NCBI GenBank assembly: GCA_046329535.1
Contig: JAXLUN010000003.1
Location: forward strand, 124,001 to 188,000
Length of the DNA: 64,000 nucleotides
Source of the DNA: Bog-950 sp046329535
Lineage (GTDB): Bacteria > Bacteroidota > Bacteroidia > Chitinophagales > LD1
Reading direction: 5' to 3'
Part shown: positions 9,546 to 17,339 of the stretch, piece after piece
Layout: every line of letters starts with the position of its first letter
Numbering within the stretch: the first letter of the stretch is position 1
Notes under the pieces: model-generated
Databases searched by the model: none
What the model saw: the letters and a program-made list of their open reading frames with translations, nothing else
What the model was told of the DNA's origin: nothing
Program-made: the position numbers and the translations under genes

Positions 9546-9860
9546 TTATGCCTGTGCTGTAGGCCCAAAATTCATAGGCATCATCGGTTGTTCTTTATCG
9601 TTGATAGTTCCAAACTGTGTTTCATATTTCTTTACATTATCAATCAGGGCTTTCATTAATCTTTTGGCGTGTTCAGGAGTTAGCACAATTCTAGACTTTA
9701 CTTTGGCCTTAGGCACACCGGGCATAATGCGTACAAAGTCAACAACAAACTCTTGTGGTGAGTGTGATATGATAGCCAGATTAGAGTAGGTTCCTTCTGC
9801 AATTTCCTCAGGCAATTCAATGTTCAGTTGATTTTCAGGTGTTTGATTTTGGTCGGCCAT
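9546..9860 (-). CDS. DUF3467 family protein
   Basis: A 104-residue cytosolic protein of the DUF3467 family, common as a single small gene in Bacteroidota. Recognisable features are LNIELPEEIAEGTYSNLA, then FVVDFVRIMPG, then SRIVLTPEHAKRLMKAL, which is the family core over residues ~20-90. I chose ATG 9860 (MADQNQT); a TTG 27 nt upstream in the same frame would add only nine residues unlike the family. The gene is 33 nt downstream of the M20 peptidase gene on the same strand and may share its transcript. The biochemical function of the family is not known to me. Confidence 0.85.
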   Translation of the reverse strand: MADQNQTPENQLNIELPEEIAEGTYSNLAIISHSPQEFVVDFVRIMPGVPKAKVKSRIVLTPEHAKRLMKALIDNVKKYETQFGTINDKEQPMMPMNFGPTAQA

Positions 9861-9893
9861 TATTTTAAATTTTCCGTAAATGTACAAGAATTT

Positions 9894-11351
9894 CTATTTT
9901 ACTGATTTCAGCAAAGTTTCATAAAACGCAATGGTTTCCATGTAATCTTTCATTGGTATTCGCTCATTTATGCCATGAATAGTTCCAAGTAAATCATTGT
10001 TCATACGAACAGGGAAAAAGCGATAAGTATTATCAGTAATATCCTGAAAATGCTTGGAATCAGTACTTCCTAACATTAAAAAAGGAGTAACAATAGCATC
10101 AGGAAAAATTTCGGCACAAGTACGTTGTATTATTTTAAAACCAGCTGAAGATGAATTGGAGTTTTTAGATGCTTCATAAATTTCACCAGCTTTGATTTTA
10201 ACTAATGTATCACTAATCAGCTGAGTAGCTCTCTGAATTACAGATGCCGAAGTTTCATCGCCCAAGATTCGATAATTTACTTTTGCACTTACTTGTGATG
10301 GAATTACGTTCTCTTTCATCCCGGCATTCATCACAGTAGTTACCGTAGTGGTTCTTAACAAAGCTCTGCCCTCATCCGATTTCTCATACTCGTTTAAGAT
10401 TAGTGGCTTAAACAACCATTTATTTGCAAATACAATTTTTAAAGGCGAAGGCATTTCAGGACCAACAAAATCTAAAAACTCATCCACTGTCTCAGTAATT
10501 CTACGTTGCTCTTGATTATCATGCAGCTTCTGAATGGCAGCAGTAAGCACATCCAGTGCACTTGCGCGTGGCGGATGACTGGAGTGTCCACCCTTTACAT
10601 TCACTGATAATTCTAAGGTCATTACGCCCTTCTCGGCTGTTCCGATTAAAGCAACAGGTCTCTTCACATTCGGAACAATCCCTTCCGATACCATCCCCCC
10701 TTCATCCATATAAAAATCAAAATGGATTCTTTTTGCGCGGAAGAATTCAGCAATGGCATGTGCTCCATTGTATCCTCCAATTTCTTCATCGCTGCCGAAA
10801 GCAAAATACAAAGTACGCTCCGGAACAAATTTCTGGTTATTCAACCTTTTCAAAGCCTCAAAAATTGAAATCAGACTCCCCTTATCATCCAAAGCTCCAC
10901 GCCCCCAAATAAATCCATCTGACAACTCTCCACTAAACGGTTCGTGCGTCCATTTATCTTTAGTAGATTCCTCGATTGGAACCACATCTAAATGCGCATA
11001 TAAAATAACCGGCTTAGCCGATTCATTTGTACCTTTCCAAGTCAGCAATAAGCTCCGCTGATTAATAATAGTATCCTCCAGATTTTCAAAAACAGTAGGA
11101 TAAGTAGATTTCAGAAAAACAAAGAAAGAATCAAACGCAGCTTGGTTTATAATAGCAGTATCATCGTGCGATACTGTATTAATTTTAATTGCTTCACTCA
11201 GATTCTTTACGGATTCATTATCTATCTGATAATCCCTCCGCAAGCCATTAAATGAAACCAGTTGTCTGCTTTCAAATTTTATTGTCTTATAGGTTAGGAT
11301 GCCGGCCAAAACAGACATAGCAAACAACAGTAGTAGCAGAGCTTTTTTCAT
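9894..11351 (-). CDS. Exported M20 family peptidase (carboxypeptidase S / PM20D1-like)
   Basis: A 485-residue zinc-dependent exopeptidase or amidohydrolase. Residues 1-20 form a membrane anchor or signal peptide. The M20 metal-site motifs are present: HLDVVP with His120 and Asp122, GRGALDDKG with Asp155/Asp156, DEEIGG with Glu189/Glu190, and a late MLGSTDSKHF with the final metal His. The dimerisation insert begins near GGHSSHPP at ~residue 255. The length and the WTHEPFSGE segment match the carboxypeptidase S/PM20D1 branch rather than ArgE or DapE. It probably acts in the periplasm on peptides or N-acyl amino acids. It follows the rplL terminator, so it likely has its own transcript. Confidence 0.85.
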   Translation of the reverse strand: MKKALLLLLFAMSVLAGILTYKTIKFESRQLVSFNGLRRDYQIDNESVKNLSEAIKINTVSHDDTAIINQAAFDSFFVFLKSTYPTVFENLEDTIINQRSLLLTWKGTNESAKPVILYAHLDVVPIEESTKDKWTHEPFSGELSDGFIWGRGALDDKGSLISIFEALKRLNNQKFVPERTLYFAFGSDEEIGGYNGAHAIAEFFRAKRIHFDFYMDEGGMVSEGIVPNVKRPVALIGTAEKGVMTLELSVNVKGGHSSHPPRASALDVLTAAIQKLHDNQEQRRITETVDEFLDFVGPEMPSPLKIVFANKWLFKPLILNEYEKSDEGRALLRTTTVTTVMNAGMKENVIPSQVSAKVNYRILGDETSASVIQRATQLISDTLVKIKAGEIYEASKNSNSSSAGFKIIQRTCAEIFPDAIVTPFLMLGSTDSKHFQDITDNTYRFFPVRMNNDLLGTIHGINERIPMKDYMETIAFYETLLKSVK

Positions 11352-11427
11352 ATTTTTTAAATTAGTTTTCTAAAATATCATTTTGACACTACTGCTAAAA
11401 ACATATTCCCTCTCCTGATTAGGGATA

Positions 11428-11464
11428 AAAAAAAGCGTTCCGATTTCATCGGAACGCTTTTTTT
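11428..11464 (-). terminator. rplL terminator
   Basis: A 17-bp perfect stem (core AGCGTTCCGAT / ATCGGAACGCT) with a 3-nt loop, flanked by A-runs and T-runs on both sides, 22 nt beyond the rplL stop. It is a strong intrinsic terminator and could act in both directions. Confidence 0.9.
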
Positions 11465-11485
11465 AGTTTGTGTCGATTGAATGAA

Positions 11486-11866
11486 TTATTTCACTTCAAC
11501 TTCAGCACCTGCTTCTTCTAACTTCTTTTTCAAGTCTTCTGCAGTTGCTTTGTCAACCTTTTCTTTAACTGGTTTTGGAGCACCATCAACTAAATCTTTA
11601 GCTTCTTTCAAACCTAGACCAGTAAGATCTTTTACAACCTTAACAACGTTTAATTTCTGCGCGCCTGCACTCTTGAGAATTACGGTGAATTCAGTTTGCT
11701 CAGCAGCAGCAGCAGCGCCACCACCTGCAGCACCACCTGCAGCCACAGCTACAGCGGCAGCAGCCGGTTCAATACCGTAGTCTGCTTTCAAAATTGAAGC
11801 TAATTCCTGAACGTCTTTTACTGTTAAGCTTACTAATGTTTCAGCTAATGCTTTTAAATCTGCCAT
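11486..11866 (-). CDS. rplL: 50S ribosomal protein L7/L12
   Basis: A 126-residue stalk protein that recruits translation factor GTPases to the ribosome. The N-terminal dimerisation helices (residues 1-38), a long Ala/Gly hinge (residues ~35-57) and the C-terminal factor-binding domain with LNVVKVVKDLTGLGLKEAK are all present, at normal length. Unusually, it is not directly behind rplJ: a helix-hairpin-helix gene and a terminator lie between them, and rplL has its own promoter and leader at 11972-12043. A strong terminator follows, and rpoB is not next. Confidence 0.97.
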   Translation of the reverse strand: MADLKALAETLVSLTVKDVQELASILKADYGIEPAAAAVAVAAGGAAGGGAAAAAEQTEFTVILKSAGAQKLNVVKVVKDLTGLGLKEAKDLVDGAPKPVKEKVDKATAEDLKKKLEEAGAEVEVK

Positions 11867-11971
11867 GTTTTATAATTTTTTATTTGTTAAACGATATTTG
11901 CTCTTTACAGTATTTACATATACCCAAATGTTCTCACACACATCGGTAAGCATAAATCTGAAAAAAACGAC

Positions 11972-12008
11972 CCGTTTTCATCATTGTTGGAAGCACCTTT
12001 GAAAACGG
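11972..12008 (-). promoter_or_regulatory. rplL leader hairpin, possible attenuator
   Basis: On the minus strand CCGTTTTCA (12008-12000) pairs perfectly with TGAAAACGG (11980-11972), with a 19-nt loop. A few bases later comes a run of seven T (11967-11961). It begins about 5 nt downstream of the -7 element of the rplL promoter, so it would fall in the first ~40 nt of the rplL transcript. The shape suits an attenuator or a ribosomal-protein-controlled leader; it could also be the terminator of the upstream gene. Confidence 0.5.
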
Positions 12009-12012
12009 ACGG

Positions 12013-12043
12013 CAAATATAAAGTTTGAAATTATTTAAGCAAA
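12013..12043 (-). promoter_or_regulatory. Bacteroidota-type promoter for rplL
   Basis: Read on the minus strand: TTTG (12043-12040), a 19-nt spacer, then TATATTTG (12020-12013). This is an exact match to TTTG-N19-TAnnTTTG. It lies in the 214-nt gap between the helix-hairpin-helix gene and rplL, so rplL can be transcribed independently of rplJ. Confidence 0.75.
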
Positions 12044-12080
12044 TATTTGAAACAGAAATTTCTATCAAAAAAAGTAAAAA

Positions 12081-13046
12081 CTAGTCGATAGTTAAGTAGG
12101 GCTCTAATTTCAGGTAAATGCTGTCGGGGATAACTCCTAAGCGTTTTACCTCCTCAACAGATTTAAATCCTAAATGTTGTTTTCTGTACGCATCTATCAC
12201 TTTAGCACCTGCAAAATTGATATAGGGGTGAGTACCTAAAGTCTTAAAATCGGCTGTATTGATATTCACTTTGGTCAGTGCCAGAGAACTGACAATAAAC
12301 CTGTCCTTCAGGTTTTGATAAGTGCTGTCCGGAAAATTCCATACTTCCTTTATCTGCTCCGGACTGGTAAATCCACCTAACCGGGTGCGGTATTTAATAA
12401 TGCGGCTGGCCAGCGAAGGACCGATGCCTCTTTGCCTCTCAAATAGAGATGAATCAGCGGTATTTATGTCTACTACGAATTTCTCTTTCGGCCTAATCTC
12501 ACGCACAATTGGAGGATACTCTTTGCGCTTAAATATGCTCTCGTCTATTCTAACATATCCCTTTAGCCGATTGTAGTTGTCTTCTCCTATCACATAAACT
12601 CTTTTCAAGTCCTCCGGTTTATAAAACTTAAACCCCTTCGCTTTCAGTTTTTCAATACTCTCAGCCTGCTTCTCACTAAATCCAAGTAGGACCCAATCGT
12701 CAACGCCTATCTTGTTGGGGTCAAAATCAAAATACTCCGGCTCCCTTTTAACGGGTGATTTATAACGTGTGTTTACATCAATGTTATTAAATGGATTAGA
12801 CGTGTATTCTGCTATGCGATTATCCTCTATACTATCTCTTTTAGCCAGTTGATTTTTTTCGTAATATTCCTTAATAAAAGCTTCTAAATCCGCGTCATAC
12901 TCATTGTTTACCTCATTTACAGAGGGATAGTAATAAAGATAAGCTTGCGATCCAACGAAAATAAGTAAGCATAAAATGAGTAAAGCAGAAATACCATTCC
13001 GTTCGCCACGTGTAAAAGTAAAGTACTGTTCAAGCCACTTCCACAT
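12081..13046 (-). CDS. ComEA-like membrane-anchored helix-hairpin-helix protein
   Basis: A 321-residue protein with one N-terminal membrane segment (residues ~19-38, ISALLILCLLIFVGSQAYLY), a charged linker, and a C-terminal half with helix-hairpin-helix DNA-binding units. VDINTADSSLFERQRGIGP at ~190-210 and VNINTADFKTLGTHPYI at ~258-276 are ComEA-type motifs, and VLLGFSEKQAESIEKLKAKG at ~115-135 looks like a further degenerate copy. ComEA proteins bind incoming DNA during transformation; binding of double-stranded DNA at the envelope is a reasonable inference. It sits between rplJ and rplL on the same strand, just after a terminator, which is an unusual place. Confidence 0.8.
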   Translation of the reverse strand: MWKWLEQYFTFTRGERNGISALLILCLLIFVGSQAYLYYYPSVNEVNNEYDADLEAFIKEYYEKNQLAKRDSIEDNRIAEYTSNPFNNIDVNTRYKSPVKREPEYFDFDPNKIGVDDWVLLGFSEKQAESIEKLKAKGFKFYKPEDLKRVYVIGEDNYNRLKGYVRIDESIFKRKEYPPIVREIRPKEKFVVDINTADSSLFERQRGIGPSLASRIIKYRTRLGGFTSPEQIKEVWNFPDSTYQNLKDRFIVSSLALTKVNINTADFKTLGTHPYINFAGAKVIDAYRKQHLGFKSVEEVKRLGVIPDSIYLKLEPYLTID

Positions 13047-13060
13047 AGCCTAAAAATATA

Positions 13061-13089
13061 AAAGTCCGTTCAAATAGTGAACGGACTTT
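13061..13089 (-). terminator. Terminator between rplJ and the helix-hairpin-helix gene
   Basis: AAAGTCCGTTCA (13061-13072) and TGAACGGACTTT (13078-13089) form a perfect 12-bp stem with a 5-nt loop, 24 nt beyond the rplJ stop. On the minus strand it is followed by TTATATTTTTA. It probably ends the secE-rplJ transcript. Confidence 0.75.
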
Positions 13090-13113
13090 AAATATCTTGA
13101 AATTTATAAAAAA

Positions 13114-13638
13114 CTAGTTGCTTCTTTCTTCCAATGTCTTCAACAAACCTGCAATCTTCTGTGAAGAAGAACCTTGCAGTGCGCTGATAACATTTTTAGC
13201 AGGAGATTGTAACAATCCGATAATATCTCCAAGCAATTCTGCCTTGCTCTTTAATGCGGCCAATACAGCAATCTGATCATCTCCTACAAATACATCACTG
13301 TCAATGTAAGCAGCTTTCAATACCGGTTTTTCGTGAGTCTTTCTGAACTCTTTCAAAAGTTTTGCCGGTGAAGCACCGTCAGCCGAAAACATAACACCGG
13401 TTGGTCCGTGAAGAACCGGGTATAATGATTCGTAGTTGCCTTCCACCTGCTCTAAAGCTTTGCGGATAAGGGTGTTTTTAGAAACACGATATTCAATACC
13501 TGCGTTGAAGCAAAGTCTTCTGAATTTATTGATTTTTTCAACCGATAAAGTAGATGAATCGGTAATGTAGAAGTATTGTGAATTGCTGAACTTCTCTTTT
13601 AAGTCAGCTATCTCCTGATTTTTTTGATTCTTTTCCAT
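13114..13638 (-). CDS. rplJ: 50S ribosomal protein L10
   Basis: A 174-residue base of the ribosomal stalk, carrying L7/L12 dimers on its C-terminal helix and binding 23S rRNA with its N-terminal part. The N-terminal segment with the FYITDSSTLSVEKINKFRR region and YRVSKNTLIRKAL is characteristic, as is VLHGPTGVMF. The C-terminal helix ends in IAGLLKTLEE. It follows rplA by 31 nt in the standard order. I see no separate leader in that short gap, and the usual direct neighbour rplL is displaced by one gene and a terminator. Confidence 0.95.
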   Translation of the reverse strand: MEKNQKNQEIADLKEKFSNSQYFYITDSSTLSVEKINKFRRLCFNAGIEYRVSKNTLIRKALEQVEGNYESLYPVLHGPTGVMFSADGASPAKLLKEFRKTHEKPVLKAAYIDSDVFVGDDQIAVLAALKSKAELLGDIIGLLQSPAKNVISALQGSSSQKIAGLLKTLEERSN

Positions 13639-13669
13639 GATTTCTTTTTCTCTTTAAAAGATGAATAAA

Positions 13670-14365
13670 TTATAAGCCTGAAACGCTTTTGTAGTCAATA
13701 CCAATACCAGGGCTCATGGTAGATGCCATGCTTATTCCTTTGAAATAAACTCCCTTGGCAGTAGCTGGCTTCAACTTAGCTAATGTCTGCAACAAAGTTT
13801 GTGCGTTTTCATTAATCTGAGTGGCACTGAATGATACACGGCCGATAGAGGTGTGTACAATTCCAAATTTATCTACTTTGAAAGCTATCTTACCTTTCTT
13901 TACTTCTTCTACTGCTTTACCTACTTCAGGAGTAACTGTCCCTGATTTAGGGTTTGGCATTAAATTTCTTGGGCCTAACACCTTACCAATCTTAGCAATC
14001 TTGGCCATTACGTTTGGTGATGCAATTACCACATCAAATTCCATCCATCCCTGCTCAATCTTTTGAACAAACTCATCAAGGCCAACAAAGTCAGCACCTG
14101 CTTTTTTAGCTTCTTCTTCTTTGTCTGCAGTGGTTAATACAAGTACTCTTTTAGTTTTTCCAGTTCCATGAGGCAATGCAGTAGTTCCTCTTATCGCCTG
14201 ATCGGCTTTCTTAGGATCAACCCCAAGAGAAATATGCAAATCAACTGATGCATCAAACTTGCAGGTAGTAACCTCTTTTACAATTTTAGAGGCATCTGCT
14301 AAAGTGTAGAGCTTGTTTGAGTCTACCTTACCGGCTACGGCTTTTCTTTTTTTAGAAAGTTTCAT
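13670..14365 (-). CDS. rplA: 50S ribosomal protein L1
   Basis: A 231-residue protein of the L1 stalk that binds 23S rRNA and moves the exiting tRNA. Family signatures are GTTALPHGTGK, the LGPRNLMPNPKSGTV loop near residue 130, and the closing FKGISMASTMSPGIGID. Length is normal. It lies between rplK (120-nt gap upstream) and rplJ. The 120-nt gap is long for this operon and contains a possible folded element at 14380-14411, listed among the findings. Confidence 0.97.
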   Translation of the reverse strand: MKLSKKRKAVAGKVDSNKLYTLADASKIVKEVTTCKFDASVDLHISLGVDPKKADQAIRGTTALPHGTGKTKRVLVLTTADKEEEAKKAGADFVGLDEFVQKIEQGWMEFDVVIASPNVMAKIAKIGKVLGPRNLMPNPKSGTVTPEVGKAVEEVKKGKIAFKVDKFGIVHTSIGRVSFSATQINENAQTLLQTLAKLKPATAKGVYFKGISMASTMSPGIGIDYKSVSGL

Positions 14366-14485
14366 TGGTTTAAATTTTTGAGGTCAAAGCGGGACCATGA
14401 GACCCTTCCTCGGTTAAATAAAAAAATTATAATGAAGCTACGTTGACCATGAATTGATTTCACTAATCAACAACAGCTATTTTTA

Positions 14486-14914
14486 CTAATATCCTTCAAC
14501 ATTAAATCCTGCACTCTTAGCAGAACCAGCCACCATTGTCATAGCAGATTCAACAGTAAAGCAGTTCAGGTCTGGCATCTTTTCTTCTGCAATTTTGCGA
14601 ATAATATCCTGGCTCACAGTTCCGATTTTTTTACGATTGGGTTCAGCAGAACCTAATTGTTTCTTGGTGTGCTCCATCAATAGCGCATGAACCGGAGGAG
14701 TTTTGATAATGAAGTCAAAACTCTTATCCGTGTAAACGGTAATTACACAAGGTAAAATTTTGCCTTGTTTGTCCTGCGTCTGCGCATTAAATCGCTTGCA
14801 GAACTCCATAATGTTTACACCCTTCGAACCAAGTGCCGGTCCAATAGGAGGTGCCGGATTTGCCTGACCACCTTTTACCTGTAACTTGATGAACGTTTGA
14901 ATTTCCTTTGCCAT
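14486..14914 (-). CDS. rplK: 50S ribosomal protein L11
   Basis: A 142-residue protein of the GTPase-associated centre, binding 23S rRNA next to the L10/L12 stalk. The N-terminal KLQVKGGQANPAPPIGPALG loop and the C-terminal RNA-binding part with GTVSQDIIRKIAE and AMTMVAGSAKSAGF are complete. It follows nusG by 54 nt in the order secE-nusG-rplK-rplA-rplJ. Confidence 0.97.
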   Translation of the reverse strand: MAKEIQTFIKLQVKGGQANPAPPIGPALGSKGVNIMEFCKRFNAQTQDKQGKILPCVITVYTDKSFDFIIKTPPVHALLMEHTKKQLGSAEPNRKKIGTVSQDIIRKIAEEKMPDLNCFTVESAMTMVAGSAKSAGFNVEGY

Positions 14915-14968
14915 TGTATTACTATTAACTGTTTATTATCTGAATAAAAATCTTATCTGTAAAATATG

Positions 14969-15502
14969 TTACGCTATTTTCTCAACCTGCATGAAACTTA
15001 CCTCGACAGGTGTTTTTCTGCCAAAAATCTTCACCACCACTTTCAACTTCTTCTTCTCATTGTTTATCTCCTCAATGGTTCCTATAAAATCATTAAATGG
15101 CCCATCCACTATCTTAACATCTTCATTAATAATAAATGGTTCAGCCATTGTTTCACTTGCATCCATCATCTCATCGGCCTTACCCAGTAACTTATAAACT
15201 TCAGCACTTGAAAGAGTTCCCAAAAATCCCAAAATGCCATGTACTTGTCTAACTGATGACCACATTTCCTGAGTCATTTTCTTGTCTTCTACTTCCATGT
15301 AAACATATCCGGGGAAAAGTGTCTTTTCTTTAATGGTCTTCTTACCGGCCTTGATGGTATATATCTTTTCAGTAGGAACCAGTATATTCAACACAATCTT
15401 ATCCCAACCTGAACGATTTACCTCGAGCAAAACATGTTCGCGTATTTTACGTTCTTGTCCGCTAATCACACGCACTACATACCACTTTTTATCTTCTGCC
15501 AT
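14969..15502 (-). CDS. nusG: Transcription termination/antitermination protein NusG
   Basis: A 177-residue elongation factor that binds RNA polymerase and couples it to Rho or the ribosome. The N-terminal NGN domain begins KKWYVVRVISGQERKI, and contains LFPGYVYMEVE. The KOW domain is at ~residues 120-175 (VKIVDGPFNDFIGTIEEIN). Length and arrangement are normal. The start is 2 nt from the secE stop, so the two genes are likely translationally coupled. Confidence 0.96.
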   Translation of the reverse strand: MAEDKKWYVVRVISGQERKIREHVLLEVNRSGWDKIVLNILVPTEKIYTIKAGKKTIKEKTLFPGYVYMEVEDKKMTQEMWSSVRQVHGILGFLGTLSSAEVYKLLGKADEMMDASETMAEPFIINEDVKIVDGPFNDFIGTIEEINNEKKKLKVVVKIFGRKTPVEVSFMQVEKIA

Positions 15503-15504
15503 AA

Positions 15505-15702
15505 TTACCCGATAATGATTTTATAAAGTTCTTGTATGCCGTATTTAAAAACCACATCTATAAATAATACGATCAGCGAAATAATAATAGCCGTAACCAA
15601 TACAATCACCGAACTCTCCTGCAACTCTGCCCATGTTGGCCAGGTTACCTTGTGCATTAACTCATCGTATGCCTCTTGAAAATACAAAGTGATTTTATCC
15701 AT
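15505..15702 (-). CDS. secE: Preprotein translocase subunit SecE
   Basis: A 65-residue single-span subunit of the SecYEG channel. An amphipathic N-terminal helix with ELMHKVTWPTWAEL (the conserved KVTWP motif) is followed by one membrane segment at ~30-52 (SSVIVLVTAIIISLIVLFIDVV). This short one-span form is the normal one outside Enterobacteria. It lies 57 nt downstream of tRNA-Trp and directly before nusG. Confidence 0.94.
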   Translation of the reverse strand: MDKITLYFQEAYDELMHKVTWPTWAELQESSVIVLVTAIIISLIVLFIDVVFKYGIQELYKIIIG

Positions 15703-15759
15703 GTTTGTTTGTTGTGTACTTCTATAAAAAACGCTTCACTCCTTTTACTTAAAATCTTG

Positions 15760-15830
15760 CAGGGGCAGCCAGATTCGAACTGACATCAAGGGTTTTGGAG
15801 ACCCGTATGCTACCATTGCACCATGCCCCT
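15760..15830 (-). tRNA. trnW: tRNA-Trp (CCA anticodon)
   Basis: A 71-nt cloverleaf read on the minus strand. AGGGGCA pairs with TGCCCCT as acceptor stem, with G as discriminator. The anticodon stem GGGT/ACCC holds the loop CTCCAAA (anticodon CCA). The T loop is GTTCGAATC. The 3' CCA is not encoded. It is placed upstream of secE, as is common in bacteria. Confidence 0.95.
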
Positions 15831-15895
15831 ATTCATTAACCCATTCACCTCACCTACCCGCAAAAAATCAATCTCCCTTCCGGTAAAAAGGGACG

Positions 15896-15925
15896 CAAAT
15901 ATAACCACATAGCCCAATTTTCAAA
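15896..15925 (-). promoter_or_regulatory. Promoter of the tRNA-Trp-secE-nusG-rplKAJ operon
   Basis: On the minus strand TTTG (15925-15922), an 18-nt spacer and TATATTTG (15903-15896). It matches the Bacteroidota consensus and lies about 65 nt upstream of the mature tRNA. No gene is seen between 15831 and 16066. Confidence 0.7.
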
Positions 15926-16066
15926 AAAAATAGCAAAATAAATGCCCTGCTGATACTCCCCTTGATACAAAAAAATTAAAAAATCTATTACGTCTACGAG
16001 CATTAAACGCTCATCGTCAGAGTTATTGAGCCAAATCAAGCTCAAATTACAACCTCTTCTAATTCT

Positions 16067-16112
16067 AATAAGCAACAAACGCTCCATAAAACAGGAGCGT
16101 TTGTTGCTTATT
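16067..16112 (-). terminator. Long stem-loop after the DksA-like gene
   Basis: A perfect 19-bp stem (AATAAGCAACAAACGCTCC and its complement) with an 8-nt loop, 13 nt past the stop of the DksA-like gene. No T-run follows the minus-strand arm, so it may be a weak terminator or an RNA-stabilising hairpin. Confidence 0.6.
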
Positions 16113-16125
16113 ACTGTTAAAAGGA

Positions 16126-17193
16126 CTAGTCTTCGAACCCTTCCGAAAAATCAGATGGAGGTGCTGCAGTAGTAGGTGTTATTGAAACATCATCTGCCTT
16201 TCTGTGCATTTTAGCTTCAAGACTCAAGGTAGCATGAGGAACCACTCGTAATCGCTCCTTTGGAATCAATTTGCCCGTAACACGGCAAATACCATATGTT
16301 TTATTCTCAATTCTAACCAGAGCCAATTCCAGATTTCTGATATACTGATGCTGGCGGGAAATCTGATTCATCAAAGTTTCCATCTCTGAAGTATCTGTTC
16401 CTTCCTCCATATTCCAAGCCTTACTACCAGCTTGACTGTCATTATGATTATCCAATGCCTCTTTTAAGTATTTCAACTCCTCACGGGCTGAAAGCATTTT
16501 TTTATCAATCAACTCTTTAAACTCTTTCAATTCTTCATCGCTGTAGCGAAGATTTAAGTCTACTGGTATATTATGATGTTCTGACACGGTTGGTTTGGGT
16601 AGTTTAATTTCAGTTCTATACAATTGTTTTGGTTCCGGTTTAAGAGCCTCGCGCACAATTTTCTTCTCAACAGGCTTAGCAGGACGTCCTTTTTTCCCTG
16701 GAATTTTTACTCCTGTAGGAGCTACTGCTTTAACAACTGTAACGGCCTTAGTCTTCTCTATTTTTTTAGAAGTTTTTACTACAGATACTGCTGCAGGTTT
16801 CGCTGCTGCAGGTTTTTTTATCAACTTCTTAGTAACATTTACTTTTTTTGATGGCAATGCTTTTTTTACAAGCTTAGATTTAGCGACTACTATAGCTTTA
16901 CTGGCACTTTTTTTCACAGTCTTTTTAGTAATCGGTTTTGCCTTTACCTTACTCTTTAAAGCAGTCTTTGCTGCTACCTTTTTCTTAAAAACAGGTTTTA
17001 CTTTTGCTACTTTTTTACCTGGTTTTGACACCACTTTTTTTACAGGCTTAGCAATCTTTTTAGCCTTTGGTGCCACTTTTTTAACAGGTTTGGAAACCTT
17101 TTTTGCCACAGGTTTACTCTTGGCTTTTGCAGCAGGCTTAACGTTCTTTCCTTTAACAGCAGCCTTCTTTACTTTTACTTTAGACTTTGCCAT
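16126..17193 (-). CDS. DksA/TraR-like protein with a long Lys/Ala/Pro tail
   Basis: A 355-residue protein from ATG 17193 (MAKSKVKVKK); an in-frame ATG at 17241 would add 16 residues and cannot be excluded. Residues 1-190 are a low-complexity Lys/Ala/Pro/Val tail like histone H1, expected to be disordered and to bind nucleic acid. Residues ~215-330 form the DksA/TraR helical hairpin (coiled coil EELKEFKELIDKKMLSAREE) and the zinc-finger-like end YGICRVTGKLIPKERLR. Only the first of the four zinc cysteines (Cys303) remains, which I recall as usual for this Bacteroidota branch. It may act on RNA polymerase like DksA, with the tail adding DNA binding; both are inferences. It lies upstream of the tRNA-Trp operon and is followed by a long stem-loop. 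Confidence 0.82.
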   Translation of the reverse strand: MAKSKVKVKKAAVKGKNVKPAAKAKSKPVAKKVSKPVKKVAPKAKKIAKPVKKVVSKPGKKVAKVKPVFKKKVAAKTALKSKVKAKPITKKTVKKSASKAIVVAKSKLVKKALPSKKVNVTKKLIKKPAAAKPAAVSVVKTSKKIEKTKAVTVVKAVAPTGVKIPGKKGRPAKPVEKKIVREALKPEPKQLYRTEIKLPKPTVSEHHNIPVDLNLRYSDEELKEFKELIDKKMLSAREELKYLKEALDNHNDSQAGSKAWNMEEGTDTSEMETLMNQISRQHQYIRNLELALVRIENKTYGICRVTGKLIPKERLRVVPHATLSLEAKMHRKADDVSITPTTAAPPSDFSEGFED

Positions 17194-17339
17194 GTTTAAA
17201 AATTTAGCCGCGAATTTAACCAAATTCTTTATTGTAGCCATTTCTTATAAATTGAGCGGCAAAATTATAAAAGCAGCTAACACTTTGACCGAATCCTTTT
17301 TATTTATTGCGATATCTTAAAAACGTACAAACTTTACAA

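Noticed and set aside
15854..16087. Minus-strand open frame of 77 codons between tRNA-Trp and the DksA-like gene
   Set aside because: It overlaps the operon promoter and the stem-loop and shows no recognisable domain.
16595..17320. Long plus-strand open frame opposite the DksA-like gene
   Set aside because: It is rich in Phe/Ala/Leu because it is antisense to Lys/Ala codons of the tail; the minus-strand gene has a recognised C-terminal domain.
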